From NCBI RefSeq assembly GCF_014203695.1, contig NZ_JACHJO010000016.1, positions 1 through 41,529 on the forward strand: DNA of 41,529 nt, written 5' to 3'. The stretch is from Nocardiopsis algeriensis (GTDB lineage: Bacteria > Actinomycetota > Actinomycetes > Streptosporangiales > Streptosporangiaceae). A program made the position numbers and the translations under genes. Shown piece after piece: positions 17,428 to 25,524 of the stretch. The notes below the pieces were generated by a model, which searched no databases, had not been told where the DNA came from, and saw only the letters and a program-made list of their open reading frames with translations. Each line of letters opens with the position of its first letter. Positions within the stretch are counted from its first letter, which is position 1.

Positions 17428-18366
17428 TCAGACGACCGCGCTTCCCAGGCCGGACGGCACGAGGAGGACGAACAGCCCGATCCGCAGCAGCACGTTGACC
17501 CACACGTTGCGAAAGCACGTCCACAGGTACCCGTAGAGCACACTCGACGGCAGGTAGGTCAGCATCGCGAGGCCGAGGTCGTGGACCATGCCCGCGCCGG
17601 GCAGCTGGGCGAACCTGTCGAACGGCGTGAGGAGGGTGTAGACCAGCGCGAAGAGCAGGGACGTCGCCATGATCCCGCCCCAGCGGCCCATGCGGGTCTC
17701 CAGACGGGTCTGCACCATGCTCCGGAAGAAGACCTCCTCGCACACCGAGACGGCCGCGTACGCCAGAAGGACGCCGATCAGGAGGTAGGACGGCTCCGGC
17801 AGTCCGGTGTGGGGGACGAGCACGTACCCGGTCAGCCCCACCGCCGCGGCCACGGGGACCAGGCCCAGCCACCGCCACGGTTCGGAGGCCCCCATGGCGA
17901 TGCCGGGCATGGAGGTGCCCCGCCCGTCGAGGGTGATCCCCGAGCGGTCCATGACCAGGATCGGGAGCACCAGCAGGAACAGCATCCGGGAGGCGAACGA
18001 GGCCGCCACCGCGACGTCGGTGTTGACGGCCGTCTCGTACACGCGCAGGATCTCGGTCAGCCCGGCCAGGCAGACCAGGAACCCCAGCAGGCACAGGGCG
18101 AGCCAGCCCAGCTCGCGGTCGAGAGGGTGGCCCTCCATCGCGGCCTCGATCCGCCGGTCCAGCTGTTCGCGCGAACCGAGCGCCTTGACCAGGATCCATG
18201 CCAGCAGCCCGCCGAACACGGGCGGCGCCCAGGAGACGAGGAAGAGGACGTCGAATTCCGCCGCGATCTCGTTCCGCAAGGACGGGTGGGCGGCCATCGC
18301 CACCCCCAGGACCAGAACGGCTGTCGCTACGGATGCAACAAAGCCCCATCTACGCACCATGGTCAC
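17428..18366 (-). CDS. CPBP-family membrane protein with degenerate protease motifs
   Basis: A 312-residue protein with about eight transmembrane helices. The first is a signal-anchor (FVASVATAVLVLGVAMAA). The CPBP/Rce1 motif 1 (EExxxR) is present as SVCEEVFFRSMVQ. Motif 2 would need FxxxH but reads FALVYTLL, and the third motif (HxxxN/D) reads RNVWVNVLL. The catalytic histidines therefore seem lost, and protease activity is doubtful. The GTG at 18366 has GGGGGG six bases upstream; an ATG two codons later is the alternative. It is preceded by a strong terminator that isolates it from ehuA. The function is unknown. Confidence 0.7.
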   Translation of the reverse strand: MTMVRRWGFVASVATAVLVLGVAMAAHPSLRNEIAAEFDVLFLVSWAPPVFGGLLAWILVKALGSREQLDRRIEAAMEGHPLDRELGWLALCLLGFLVCLAGLTEILRVYETAVNTDVAVAASFASRMLFLLVLPILVMDRSGITLDGRGTSMPGIAMGASEPWRWLGLVPVAAAVGLTGYVLVPHTGLPEPSYLLIGVLLAYAAVSVCEEVFFRSMVQTRLETRMGRWGGIMATSLLFALVYTLLTPFDRFAQLPGAGMVHDLGLAMLTYLPSSVLYGYLWTCFRNVWVNVLLRIGLFVLLVPSGLGSAVV

Positions 18367-18453
18367 AAGAGTCCCCCCAGCCTCAGAACACCCATTCTGC
18401 TCAAGGGGACACCAAAAGTTACCTAGCGTGCACGGCATGTCGCATAGCGCAAA

Positions 18454-18495
18454 GACGGCCGTTCACCAGGGGAATTTCCCTGGTGAACGGCCGTC
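18454..18495 (-). terminator. Strong intrinsic terminator after ehuA
   Basis: A perfect 18-bp stem (18454-18471 with 18478-18495) and a 6-nt loop form one of the best hairpins in the window. On the minus strand the stem is followed by TCTTT, a short T-tract. It ends the ehuBCDA transcript, 125 bp beyond the ehuA stop, before the CPBP gene. Confidence 0.85.
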
Positions 18496-18529
18496 CGAGC
18501 ACCGGAGCGGGTCCGGTGTACGCCGTCCT

Positions 18530-18606
18530 GGGCCGTGTTCCTCGGAGGCCCTCGGCGCATCGGCGGGGCCGATGCGGTCGGCGGCCGTGCGGTTCGAGGT
18601 GATCCG
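18530..18606 (+). repeat. Interspersed intergenic repeat, copy A
   Basis: About 77 bp, starting GGGCCGTGTTCCTCGGA (identical to copy B) and centred on the palindrome GCATCGGCGGGGCCGATGC. It ends with GGCCGTGCGG and GAGGTGATCCG. It lies between the stop of ehuA and its terminator. Copies B (22622-22754) and C (27405-27480, minus strand) share the same order of blocks. Confidence 0.65.
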
Positions 18607-18619
18607 AACGGCACCGGTC

Positions 18620-19453
18620 CTAGTAGCCGTTGTCCAGGACGGACCTGAGGAAGGCCTTGGTGCGCTCCTCCTTGGGGTCGCCGAAGATCTCCTCCGGAGC
18701 GCCCGCCTCGGCGATGCGGCCCTGGTCGAACATGAGCACCCGGTTCGACACGTCGCGGGCGAAACCCATCTCGTGGGTCACGCACAGCATGGTGATGTCG
18801 GTGGTCTCGGCGACCGTGCGCAGGACGTCCAGCACACCCGCGACGAGCTCGGGGTCCAGGGCCGAGGTGACCTCGTCCAGGAGCAGGATCTCCGGCCGCA
18901 TCGCCAGCGCCCGGGCGATGGCCACCCGCTGCTGCTGGCCGCCCGAGAGCTGAGTGGGGTGCGCGTCGATCTTGTCGGAGAGGCCGACCAGGTCCAGCAG
19001 CTCCTCGGCCCGGGCGTTCGCCTCCTCCTTGCCGAGCCCGAGCACGTGCACGGGGGCCTCGGTGAGGTTCTTGCGGACCGTCATGTTCGGGAACAGGTTG
19101 AACTGCTGGAACACCATGCCGATGGTCTTGCGGCGGGCCCTCAGGTAGGACTCGCTCGCCGGAACCAGGCGGTCGCCGCGGCGCATGTGGCTGAACGGCT
19201 CACCGCCCACCAGGATGGTGCCCTCGGTGACCTTCTCCAGCGTCATGAGCAGGCGCAGGATGGTGGTCTTGCCCGAACCGCTCGGCCCGATCAGCGTGAC
19301 CCTCTCCCCGGGGGCCACCGAGAAGTCGAGGTGGTCGAGCACCGTGAGGTCGCCGAAGCGCTTGACCACCTGGTCGAAGACGATCAGCGAACCGGTGTCG
19401 GGCGTGTCCGTGTCCGCCGCCGCGGGGGCGGCCCGGTTGTCAGACGGCGGCAT
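18620..19453 (-). CDS. ehuA: Ectoine/hydroxyectoine ABC transporter ATP-binding protein
   Basis: A 277-residue ABC ATPase of the polar amino acid uptake type. It has Walker [10 protein letters not shown], the Q-loop FQQFNLF, the signature [15 protein letters not shown], Walker B with the D-loop ([11 protein letters not shown]) and the switch His in [12 protein letters not shown] non-conserved Ala/Asp-rich leader of about 20 residues precedes the domain. It overlaps ehuD by 14 bp, so it is the last gene of the ehuB-C-D-A operon. It powers import of ectoine through EhuC/EhuD. The assignment rests on EhuB and the ect genes next door. Confidence 0.9.
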   Translation of the reverse strand: MPPSDNRAAPAAADTDTPDTGSLIVFDQVVKRFGDLTVLDHLDFSVAPGERVTLIGPSGSGKTTILRLLMTLEKVTEGTILVGGEPFSHMRRGDRLVPASESYLRARRKTIGMVFQQFNLFPNMTVRKNLTEAPVHVLGLGKEEANARAEELLDLVGLSDKIDAHPTQLSGGQQQRVAIARALAMRPEILLLDEVTSALDPELVAGVLDVLRTVAETTDITMLCVTHEMGFARDVSNRVLMFDQGRIAEAGAPEEIFGDPKEERTKAFLRSVLDNGY

Positions 19454-20078
19454 AGCGTCGCTCCAGTCGTCGGATGATGAACGCGGACGGGATACTCACG
19501 AGGAGGAAGAGGAACCCGACCACGGTGTAGGCCTCCACGATGCGGAATTCGTCGTTTCCGACCCGCTGGGCCATGGCGAGCAGCTCGGTCACCGTGATCG
19601 CCAGCAGCAGCGGGGTGTCCTTGAACATCGCGATGAGGTAGTTGCCCAGCGCCGGAATGACCTTGCGGATCGCCTGGGGAAGCACGACGGCCCCCCAGGT
19701 GCGGTACGCGGGAAGGCTCAGGGCGCGGGCGGCCTCCCACTGCCCCTTGGCCACGCCCTCGATGCCCGACCGGTACACCTCGGCGGTGTAGGCCGAGTAG
19801 TGCACGCCGAGCACGACGATGCCGACGGTCAGTGCCGTCACGGTGGAGGGCACCAGGGCGAACACGAAGACCAGCTGGACCAGCAGCGGGGTGGTCCGGA
19901 TGAACTCCATGACCGCGTGCACGAGGGTGCCCAGGACCGGCACACGCCGGAGCATGGCCACGCCCAGGCCCAGGACCAGGGCGATCAGGTAGCCCAGGAG
20001 GGTCGCCTGCACGGTGACCTTCAGGCCCTGCAGGAGGTCGGGCATGACCTCCCAGGTCCACTGGAAGTCCCAGAACAT
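19440..20078 (-). CDS. ehuD: Ectoine/hydroxyectoine ABC transporter permease
   Basis: A 212-residue HisM-type inner-membrane permease with about five helices. It has the N-terminal [23 protein letters not shown] signature and [13 protein letters not shown]. The cytoplasmic EAA loop is [20 protein letters not shown], which docks on the ATPase. The ATG at 20078 shares its A with the ehuC stop (TGATG), and a GTG lies one codon upstream at 20081. AGGAGG lies nine bases before the ATG. It forms the membrane pore with EhuC. Confidence 0.9.
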   Translation of the reverse strand: MFWDFQWTWEVMPDLLQGLKVTVQATLLGYLIALVLGLGVAMLRRVPVLGTLVHAVMEFIRTTPLLVQLVFVFALVPSTVTALTVGIVVLGVHYSAYTAEVYRSGIEGVAKGQWEAARALSLPAYRTWGAVVLPQAIRKVIPALGNYLIAMFKDTPLLLAITVTELLAMAQRVGNDEFRIVEAYTVVGFLFLLVSIPSAFIIRRLERRYAAV

Positions 20079-20800
20079 CACTTACCCCCTCCTGCCGCGG
20101 GCGTCGGCGGCCGGAGCAGGCCCAGCAGTCCCCCGCCGTCGGAAGGGATGCGGCCCAGCCTGCGGTTGGCGCGCCGTTCGAGCAGGCGGATGCCGAGGAT
20201 CATCACCTGGGCGATGAGGTAGTAGAGGACCAGGGCCCCCATGAACGCGAGCACGGTCTCGCCGGTGCCCTGGCGCATCTGCTGGGCGACGGCGGTCAGG
20301 TCCGCCACGCCGATGAGGTAGACCACGGCGGTGGCCTTCATCAGCTCGATGGACAGGTTGCCGAAGGTCGGCAGCATCTGCGCCCACGCCTGGGGCAGGA
20401 CCACCAGGCGCATCCTCTGCGACCACGACATGTTGAGCGCGACGGTCGCCTCGACCTGGGCCCTGGGAACGGCGTTGATCGCGCCGCGCACCACCTCGGC
20501 ACCGTAGGCACCGAGGTTGAGGCCGACGGCGAGGATCGCCGCGAACCTGCCCTCCAGCTGGAAGCCCGTGGCGATGGGCAGCGCGTAGGCCATCCAGAAC
20601 ATGATCACCAGGGCGGCGATGCCCCGGAAGACCTCCACGTAGACCGTGGACACGGCCCTGGGGAACCGGCCGCTCCGGGTCCCCAGGATGCCGAAGAACA
20701 TGGCCAGCACGAAGGCCAGCGCGATGCCTCCGGCGGTCAGCTGGACGGTGACCCACGCGCCTTCGAGATAGAGCGGTAGCCGCTCGATCAGGAACTCCAC
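20078..20800 (-). CDS. ehuC: Ectoine/hydroxyectoine ABC transporter permease
   Basis: A 240-residue permease paralogous to EhuD. It has LEGAWVTVQLTAGGIALAFVLA, the conserved EVFRGIAALVIMFWMAYALP segment and an EAA-type loop, VEATVALNMSWSQRMRLVVLPQAW. The C-terminus has a basic, Gly-rich tail (RANRRLGRIPSDGGG). The GTG at 20800 lies 7 bp beyond the ehuB stop with no clear ribosome binding site, so coupling to ehuB translation is likely. Confidence 0.9.
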   Translation of the reverse strand: MEFLIERLPLYLEGAWVTVQLTAGGIALAFVLAMFFGILGTRSGRFPRAVSTVYVEVFRGIAALVIMFWMAYALPIATGFQLEGRFAAILAVGLNLGAYGAEVVRGAINAVPRAQVEATVALNMSWSQRMRLVVLPQAWAQMLPTFGNLSIELMKATAVVYLIGVADLTAVAQQMRQGTGETVLAFMGALVLYYLIAQVMILGIRLLERRANRRLGRIPSDGGGLLGLLRPPTPAAGGGK

Positions 20801-20807
20801 GGCGGGA

Positions 20808-21725
20808 TCATGCCTCGCAGAGTTCGGCGGTGGTCATCTCGTCGGGCAGGTCGGCCTCGGTGAAGCCCCACTCCTCACCCAGTTCGAGGAGGCGGCCGCT
20901 CTCCTTGAACTCGGCGATCACGCGGTTGACCTCGTCGAGGAGCTCGGTGTCCTGCTGGCGCAGGCACAGGCCGCCCCAACCCTTCTCCTCCTTGCCGTCG
21001 ATCTCGGGGAAGAAGGCCTCGGTGACCTCGAAGGGGCCGCCGCGGTCGAGGAGGAGGTACTCGTGGGAGACCTTGAGCATGGAGATGGCGTCGACCCGGC
21101 CCGCCTCGAGCAGCTCGTAGCCCGTGGTCTGGTCGGGGATGAGTTCGAGCTGGCTCTCGGGGACCTCGAAGTACTCGGCGTAGCCCTGCTCCACGGAGGC
21201 GTTGAGGACGGCCAGCTTGATGTCGGGGTTGTCGACGAAGGAGGTGAAGTGCTCGATGCCGTGCGGGTTCCCCTCGGCCACGAGGAACGCCTCGGGCGAG
21301 GTGGCGGTGGGCTCGCTGAAGGCGACCTGCTCGCAGCGCTCCGGCGTGATGAACACACCCGCGGCGATGACGTCGAAGCGGTTGGCCTGCAGACCGGGGA
21401 TGAGGCCGTCCCAGGAGACGGGGGAGGCCTGGATCTCGGGGACGCCCAGCTCCTCGAAGACGGCCTGGGCCACGGCCGGGGACTGGCCGGCGGGCTCGCC
21501 GCTGCCGTCGACGAAGCCGAAGGGGATCTCGTTGGCCAGGCCGACGGCGACGAAGCCCTTCTCGCGGAGGCGGTCGAGAGTGCTCTGGCCGCCTTCCTGC
21601 GCTCCTCCTCCGTCCACCCGGCTGCACGCGGCAAGGCCCAGGGTGGCCAGGCCCAGGCCGCCCAGGCGGAGTGCGTCCCTGCGGCCCCAGGTGCCTCGGA
21701 TCATGGGTGCGACAGACTTGTTCAC
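20808..21725 (-). CDS. ehuB: Ectoine/hydroxyectoine-binding lipoprotein
   Basis: A 305-residue solute-binding protein. The N-terminus carries a twin-arginine GRRDALRLGG followed by a hydrophobic stretch and lipobox LAAC, so it is probably a Tat-exported lipoprotein tethered outside the membrane. The mature part has KGFVAVGLANEIPFGF, DGLIPGLQANRFDVIAAGV and FITPERCEQVAFSEPT, strongly reminiscent of EhuB. GTG at 21725 has AGGAG five bases upstream and gives MNKSVAPMIRG, better than the longer open frame to 21833. It heads the operon ehuB-C-D-A, next to ectABC, consistent with recapture of leaked ectoine or use of external solute. Confidence 0.9.
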   Translation of the reverse strand: MNKSVAPMIRGTWGRRDALRLGGLGLATLGLAACSRVDGGGAQEGGQSTLDRLREKGFVAVGLANEIPFGFVDGSGEPAGQSPAVAQAVFEELGVPEIQASPVSWDGLIPGLQANRFDVIAAGVFITPERCEQVAFSEPTATSPEAFLVAEGNPHGIEHFTSFVDNPDIKLAVLNASVEQGYAEYFEVPESQLELIPDQTTGYELLEAGRVDAISMLKVSHEYLLLDRGGPFEVTEAFFPEIDGKEEKGWGGLCLRQQDTELLDEVNRVIAEFKESGRLLELGEEWGFTEADLPDEMTTAELCEA

Positions 21726-21904
21726 TTCTACTCCTCGCATGACTCGCGCGATCGATGCGCCTCGCCCGGGGGGACGGGGGTGCGCCGCGCTGGGGGTACG
21801 CCGTGGGGCGCGGCCGCGGCAGGTCCGCGGCAAGGTCGTCCGCCGGGCGGCTCAGGGCTCGGCGGGATCAGCTGCGGGTTCTCCCTCCCCGGGGCCGCCC
21901 GGGG

Positions 21905-21942
21905 GTAACGGAACCTCTTTGCTCCGTTATGCACTGGTTATG
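21905..21942 (-). promoter_or_regulatory. Candidate operator upstream of ehuB
   Basis: An inverted repeat TAACGGA (21906-21912) / TCCGTTA (21923-21929) with a 10-bp spacer is followed by two GTTATG direct repeats. It lies in a locally AT-rich spot about 180 bp upstream of ehuB. It could bind a dimeric repressor. The rest of the 341-bp gap (21726-22066) shows only the ectC terminator. Confidence 0.35.
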
Positions 21943-22018
21943 GGGGCCATACAGACGGGTGACCGGGGAGCCGTTTTCGCAGCTGAGAGTGGATGGTGCA
22001 TCACGCACCGCACATGCG

Positions 22019-22057
22019 GACGGGGCAGGACCCGCGGGTCGCGGATCCTGCCCCGTC
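22019..22057 (-). terminator. Terminator after ectC
   Basis: A 12-bp perfect stem (22019-22030 with 22046-22057, arms GACGGGGCAGGA and TCCTGCCCCGTC) with a 15-nt loop starts 9 bp beyond the ectC stop. There is no T-tract. It separates ectC from ehuB. Confidence 0.7.
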
Positions 22058-22066
22058 GGGGTCCGG

Positions 22067-22465
22067 CTACGCGTTCTCCTCCTCGAGGACGAGGGGGTAG
22101 ACGCCGTTCTCGTCGTGGACCTCGCGCCCGGTGACGGGCGGGTTGAACACGCAGAGGACGCGGAAGTCCGTCTTGGGCCGGACGGTGTGGCGCTCGTGGC
22201 CGTTGAGCAGGTAGAGGGTGCCCGGGGTGATGATGTGCTTCTCCCCGGTCTCCTCGTTGGTCAGCTCGGCCTCGCCCTCGATGCAGTGCACCAGCTCGAC
22301 GTGGTTGGCGTACCAGAACGTCGACTCGGTACCGGCGTACAGGACGGTCTCGTGGAAGGAGAAACCGACCTTCTCCTTGGCCAGGACGATCCGGCGGCTG
22401 CGCCAGTTCTCCGTCTTGATGTCGGCCTCGGTGTCGTTGATCTCGTCCAGACTGCGAACGATCAC
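22067..22465 (-). CDS. ectC: L-ectoine synthase
   Basis: Cyclises N4-acetyl-L-2,4-diaminobutyrate to ectoine with loss of water, the last step of synthesis. The 132-residue cupin matches the family length. It starts [20 protein letters not shown] and carries [15 protein letters not shown] (metal-ligand Glu), [16 protein letters not shown] (Tyr and His ligands) and [17 protein letters not shown] at 22465 has GGGGAG six bases upstream; the longer frame to 22546 adds unrelated sequence. It is unusual in being 302 bp away from ectB. No ectD (ectoine hydroxylase) follows. Confidence 0.96.
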   Translation of the reverse strand: MIVRSLDEINDTEADIKTENWRSRRIVLAKEKVGFSFHETVLYAGTESTFWYANHVELVHCIEGEAELTNEETGEKHIITPGTLYLLNGHERHTVRPKTDFRVLCVFNPPVTGREVHDENGVYPLVLEEENA

Positions 22466-22579
22466 TGGTCTCTCCCCTTTACACGCTCGATGCGCATCGG
22501 ATGGTGGTTGACGCGGAGCGGGGCCGTTCCGGCTTCTCGAAGCCACCGGTCCGGCCCCGCCCCGACTTCGGGTTCCGCG

Positions 22580-22613
22580 CCGGCGGACCCCGGCCGCGGC
22601 CGGGGTCCGCCGG
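22580..22613. repeat. 34-bp perfect palindrome between ectB and ectC
   Basis: The sequence 22580-22613 is a perfect GC-rich palindrome centred between 22596 and 22597. Its left arm is CCGGCGGACCCCGGCCG. In RNA it would form a very stable hairpin and could reduce read-through from ectB to ectC or stabilise the upstream message. No T-run follows. Confidence 0.7.
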
Positions 22614-22621
22614 ATGCCCCC

Positions 22622-22754
22622 GGGCCGTGTTCCTCGGATGCTCTCGCCGTATCGGCGGAGCCGATGCCCCGGCGAACGGCCGACCGGACGCTCCCTCTCA
22701 CGTTCCTCCGACGCGGCAAGGGGGCGCCCGGCGGCCGTGCGGCCCGAGGCAATC
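22622..22754 (+). repeat. Interspersed intergenic repeat, copy B
   Basis: It shares GGGCCGTGTTCCTCGGA and the palindromic core ATCGGCGGAGCCGAT (22651-22665) with copies A and C. The distal block GGCCGTGCGG plus CCGAGG is displaced by about 60 bp of unrelated DNA. It lies directly downstream of the ectB stop, between ectB and ectC. Confidence 0.6.
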
Positions 22755-22767
22755 AGGAAAACAGAGC

Positions 22768-24033
22768 CTAGGCCGGCTGGGCCACCTTGGTCGCCGCACG
22801 GGCCGCTTCGGCCATGATGTCAAGGCCGGCCAGCAGATCCTCGTCACTCGTGGTGAGAGGCGGCAGAAGTTTGGCGACCTCGTCCTCGGGGCCGGAGGTC
22901 TCGATGAGCAGTCCGCGCTCGTACGACTCCGCCGCGACCGCCTTGGCGATGCCGGCCTGTCCGAAGGCCAGGCCGCGGGCCAGGCCCCGGCCGCGCACGT
23001 GCGCGTCGAACTCGGCGTGCTCGGCCGCGATCTCCTCCAGGCGGGAGGCGACCATCTCGCCCTTGGCCTTGGTGGCCTCGGCGAAGGAGTTGTCGGTCCA
23101 GTAGCGGCGCAGCGCCTCGGTACCGGTCACCATCGCGGGGTTGAAGCCGCGGAAGGTGCCGTTGTGCTCGCCCGGCTCCCACACGTCCAGCTCCCGCTTG
23201 AACAGGGTGAGGGCCATGGGCAGGCCGTAACCGCTGATGGACTTGGACAGCGTGACGATGTCCGGGGTGATCCCGGCCTCCTCGAAGCTGAAGAAGTCAC
23301 CGGTGCGGCCGCAGCCCATCTGGATGTCGTCGACGATCATGAGGATGCCGTACTCGCGGCACAGGTCGGAGAGCTCGCGCAGCCACTGGGCACTGGCGAC
23401 GTTGATGCCGCCCTCGCCCTGGACCGTCTCGACGATGACGGCGGCGGGCTTGTCCAGGCCGCTGCCGCTGTCCTCCAGCAGGCTGCGCAGCCACAGGAAG
23501 TCGGGCGTGCGGCCGTCCATGTAGTTGTCGAACGGCATGGTGGCGACGTGGCCCAGCGGCACGCCGGCGCCGCCGCGCTTCATCGAGTTGCCGGTGACGG
23601 CCAGGGCGCCCAGGGTCATGCCGTGGAAGCCGTTGGTGAAGTTCACGATGGTCTCGCGACCGGTGTACTTGCGGGCCAGCTTGAGGGCGGCCTCGACCGC
23701 GTTGTTGCCGGCGGGGCCGGGGAACTGCACCTTGTAGTCCAGGCCCCGGGGTTTGAGGACGATCTCCTCGAAGGTTTTCAGGAAGTCACGTTTGGCCACG
23801 CTGTAGGCGTCCAGGCTGTGGACGATGCGGTCGTCGGTGAGGTACTCGACGAGCGACGCCTTCAGCTCGGGGTTGTTGTGCCCGTAGTTCAGCGAGCCCG
23901 CCCCGGCGAAGAAGTCCAGGTAGGGGCGCCCGTTCTCGTCGTACACACGGCTTCCGGAGGCCCGGTCGAAAACCGTCGGCCAGCTGCGGCAGTATCCCCG
24001 GACTTCGGACTCGAGGCGCTCGAAGGTCTCCAT
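22768..24033 (-). CDS. ectB: L-2,4-diaminobutyrate transaminase (ectoine synthesis)
   Basis: A PLP-dependent class III aminotransferase of 421 residues. It converts aspartate-4-semialdehyde plus glutamate to L-2,4-diaminobutyrate, the first committed step. It starts [19 protein letters not shown], typical of EctB. It has the cofactor-binding [34 protein letters not shown], the Asp motif [12 protein letters not shown] and the Schiff-base Lys264 in [17 protein letters not shown] lies seven bases before the ATG at 24033. ectA ends 86 bp upstream on the same strand. Confidence 0.96.
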   Translation of the reverse strand: METFERLESEVRGYCRSWPTVFDRASGSRVYDENGRPYLDFFAGAGSLNYGHNNPELKASLVEYLTDDRIVHSLDAYSVAKRDFLKTFEEIVLKPRGLDYKVQFPGPAGNNAVEAALKLARKYTGRETIVNFTNGFHGMTLGALAVTGNSMKRGGAGVPLGHVATMPFDNYMDGRTPDFLWLRSLLEDSGSGLDKPAAVIVETVQGEGGINVASAQWLRELSDLCREYGILMIVDDIQMGCGRTGDFFSFEEAGITPDIVTLSKSISGYGLPMALTLFKRELDVWEPGEHNGTFRGFNPAMVTGTEALRRYWTDNSFAEATKAKGEMVASRLEEIAAEHAEFDAHVRGRGLARGLAFGQAGIAKAVAAESYERGLLIETSGPEDEVAKLLPPLTTSDEDLLAGLDIMAEAARAATKVAQPA

Positions 24034-24119
24034 GGTGGGTTCCCTTGTTCCTTTCCCCAGTTTCGTGGGCTCTTGGCTTGGACGACGGGGGCTGTGATCG
24101 TTCCGGTGCGGTCGGCCGG

Positions 24120-24752
24120 TCACGCGTGTGCTTCTTCGGTGGGACCAAGGGGTCCGATGCGCACGAGGTCTTCGGGCTCGTGTGGTGCTCCCTCACCGGC
24201 GGGGAAGTGCTCCCGGGTGAAGAGGGGCGACCAGATGATCTGCGCCCCGCGGTCCCGTGCGAACGATGCGAACAGGGCGCGCGAGGCGGTGTTGTCCGGG
24301 GTCACGGTCGCTTCGAGGTGACGCAGTCCCCGGGCGGCGATCCGGTCGCCAATGAAGTCGAGCATGCGGCGGGCCAGGCGGCGGCCCCGGTAGTCGGGGT
24401 CGACGGCGACCTGCCACAGGAAGTACGTGTCCGGGCTGTCGGGACGGGCGTAGCCGGTGACGTAGGCGATCACGCGGTCCCCGTCACGGGCGACGACACT
24501 CGTCGACGCGAAGTCCCGACACCAGAGCGTGTAGGCGTACGGGGAGTTGACGTCCATCCCCGTGGCGCCTGCCAGCCGCCACATGTGCGGCCCGTCCTCG
24601 AGCGACGGGTGCGCGAGGCGCAGTCCGTCGTCCTCGGGGGGACGCGCGCCTCCGCGGCTCGCGGCACCGGCTTCTCCGCCGGCAGCGGAAGCCCCGGTCT
24701 CGATGTCGTCGATGTGGTCGCGGGCTCGGAGGTTCGTTCGTATATGTGGCAC
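24120..24752 (-). CDS. ectA: L-2,4-diaminobutyrate N4-acetyltransferase
   Basis: A GNAT-fold acetyltransferase making N4-acetyl-diaminobutyrate, the second step of ectoine synthesis. The core runs from LRLAHPSLEDGPHMWRLAG through SPYAYTLWCRDFASTSVVARD, FLWQVAVDPDYRGRRLARRM (acetyl-CoA loop) and EATVTPDNTASRALFASFARD to HEPEDLVRIGP. About 40 extra N-terminal residues rich in Ala/Gly/Glu precede the core. The start is uncertain. I chose GTG at 24752 (VPHIRTNLRARD); ATG at 24809 is possible. Neither has a Shine-Dalgarno site, so leaderless translation is possible. An 8-bp inverted repeat straddles the GTG. Confidence 0.93.
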   Translation of the reverse strand: MPHIRTNLRARDHIDDIETGASAAGGEAGAASRGGARPPEDDGLRLAHPSLEDGPHMWRLAGATGMDVNSPYAYTLWCRDFASTSVVARDGDRVIAYVTGYARPDSPDTYFLWQVAVDPDYRGRRLARRMLDFIGDRIAARGLRHLEATVTPDNTASRALFASFARDRGAQIIWSPLFTREHFPAGEGAPHEPEDLVRIGPLGPTEEAHA

Positions 24753-24775
24753 GTCGATTGAACTTAGCGAACGAA
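24733..24775. repeat. Inverted repeat straddling the ectA start
   Basis: TTCGTTCG (24733-24740) and CGAACGAA (24768-24775) are perfect complements separated by 27 bp, and they enclose the GTG at 24752. The pair could be an operator half-site pair or a fold in the ectA 5' end. It lies in AT-richer DNA than the surroundings. Confidence 0.4.
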
Positions 24776-25128
24776 GAGCAAAGAAGTTCGAGCGAGATTC
24801 CGCGCGCATGTTTCACGAAAAAGAATCCGGGTATGGCCAGTCTTTTTATCGGCGCCCGGAGGGCCGGTCCCGCTGGGACGAACACGGGAGCTCGGAGGCC
24901 GTGCGCTACGCGCACACCTTGCCCACCAGGCGATTCAGGCCGAAATCCCGAAGGGGTGCCCGCAGGCCTCGGGCCGGGGCGCGGCAGTACGCCGACAGGC
25001 GCGGAAGCAGGTGTCGGAGTCAAACATAGATCCTGAAGCGGCCGTATTGGGCGTGCGTTAAGTCACATCGATTCGGTGGGAACCTCGCGACATAACTTCC
25101 TCTTCGTTTTATGACGCTCGGCCCGAAA

Positions 25129-25155
25129 GTCACACCCCAGTTACACGAGTGTCAC
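25129..25155. promoter_or_regulatory. Triple GTnAC repeat, GlnR/PhoP-type binding site candidate
   Basis: GTCAC (25129-25133), GTTAC (25140-25144) and GTCAC (25151-25155) are separated by exactly 6 bp each, a strict 11-nt period. This is the arrangement of GlnR a/b-sites (GTnAC-n6-GnAAC), although the b-site is GTTAC rather than GAAAC. It also recalls PhoP direct repeats. It lies about 375 bp upstream of both ectA and the WhiB-like gene. Confidence 0.55.
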
Positions 25156-25325
25156 ATATGAGGGCAGCGGAGTCGCGCACCCCCGCGTGTGCCGGGGTTT
25201 TTCTCCGCCCCCCTTCGGCGCGCGACGGGGCGGGCGCGGAACCGCGGCGCCCGCGGAACCGGTGAAAAGGGCCACACGGGGCCGACCGACCCTTGATCAT
25301 GTGCCGAAGTTCCAGCAGACTCTGC

Positions 25326-25353
25326 GTAGTACGACCTCATGTAGTACTACAAT
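25326..25353 (+). promoter_or_regulatory. Palindrome overlapping a -10 element upstream of the WhiB-like gene
   Basis: TGTAGTACTACA (25340-25351) is a perfect 12-bp palindrome. GTAGTAC also occurs at 25326-25332 and 25341-25347, a 15-nt direct repeat. TACAAT (25348-25353), a good -10 hexamer, overlaps the palindrome's right half. No TTGACA-like -35 is visible at the right spacing. A repressor bound here would occlude the promoter. Confidence 0.5.
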
Positions 25354-25524
25354 TGGTCGCATCGCTTCACCGCAGTTCCGAACCGGTCGGGCACCCGTCG
25401 ACCGACCCCTCGGAGCCGGCCCGTCCGGCGTCCGGAACCGCGGAAGGGCGCGAACGTCGAGCCCGCCGTGCACCACGGTGCGGGCCCTGACCATGGACCA
25501 CACCAGCCACGGATCGGAGGCACC

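Larger units (their letters stand above)
24753..25524. other. 772-bp divergent region between ectA and the WhiB-like gene
   Basis: No convincing gene is seen. It is AT-richer than the window average at 24760-24860 and 25020-25160. It holds the GlnR/PhoP-like triple repeat (25129-25155) and a palindrome-plus-promoter upstream of the WhiB-like gene (25326-25353). It probably carries the promoters of both the ect genes and the WhiB-like gene. I could not place an ectA promoter with confidence. Confidence 0.5.

Noticed and set aside
25326..25353. BlaI/MecI-type operator
   Set aside because: Those operators have ACTAC before GTAGT; here the order is GTAGT before ACTAC. I kept it as an unassigned palindrome.
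24753..25524. Small genes in the ectA-WhiB divergent region
   Set aside because: The open frames lack ribosome binding sites, have atypical composition and overlap the AT-rich promoter-like DNA.
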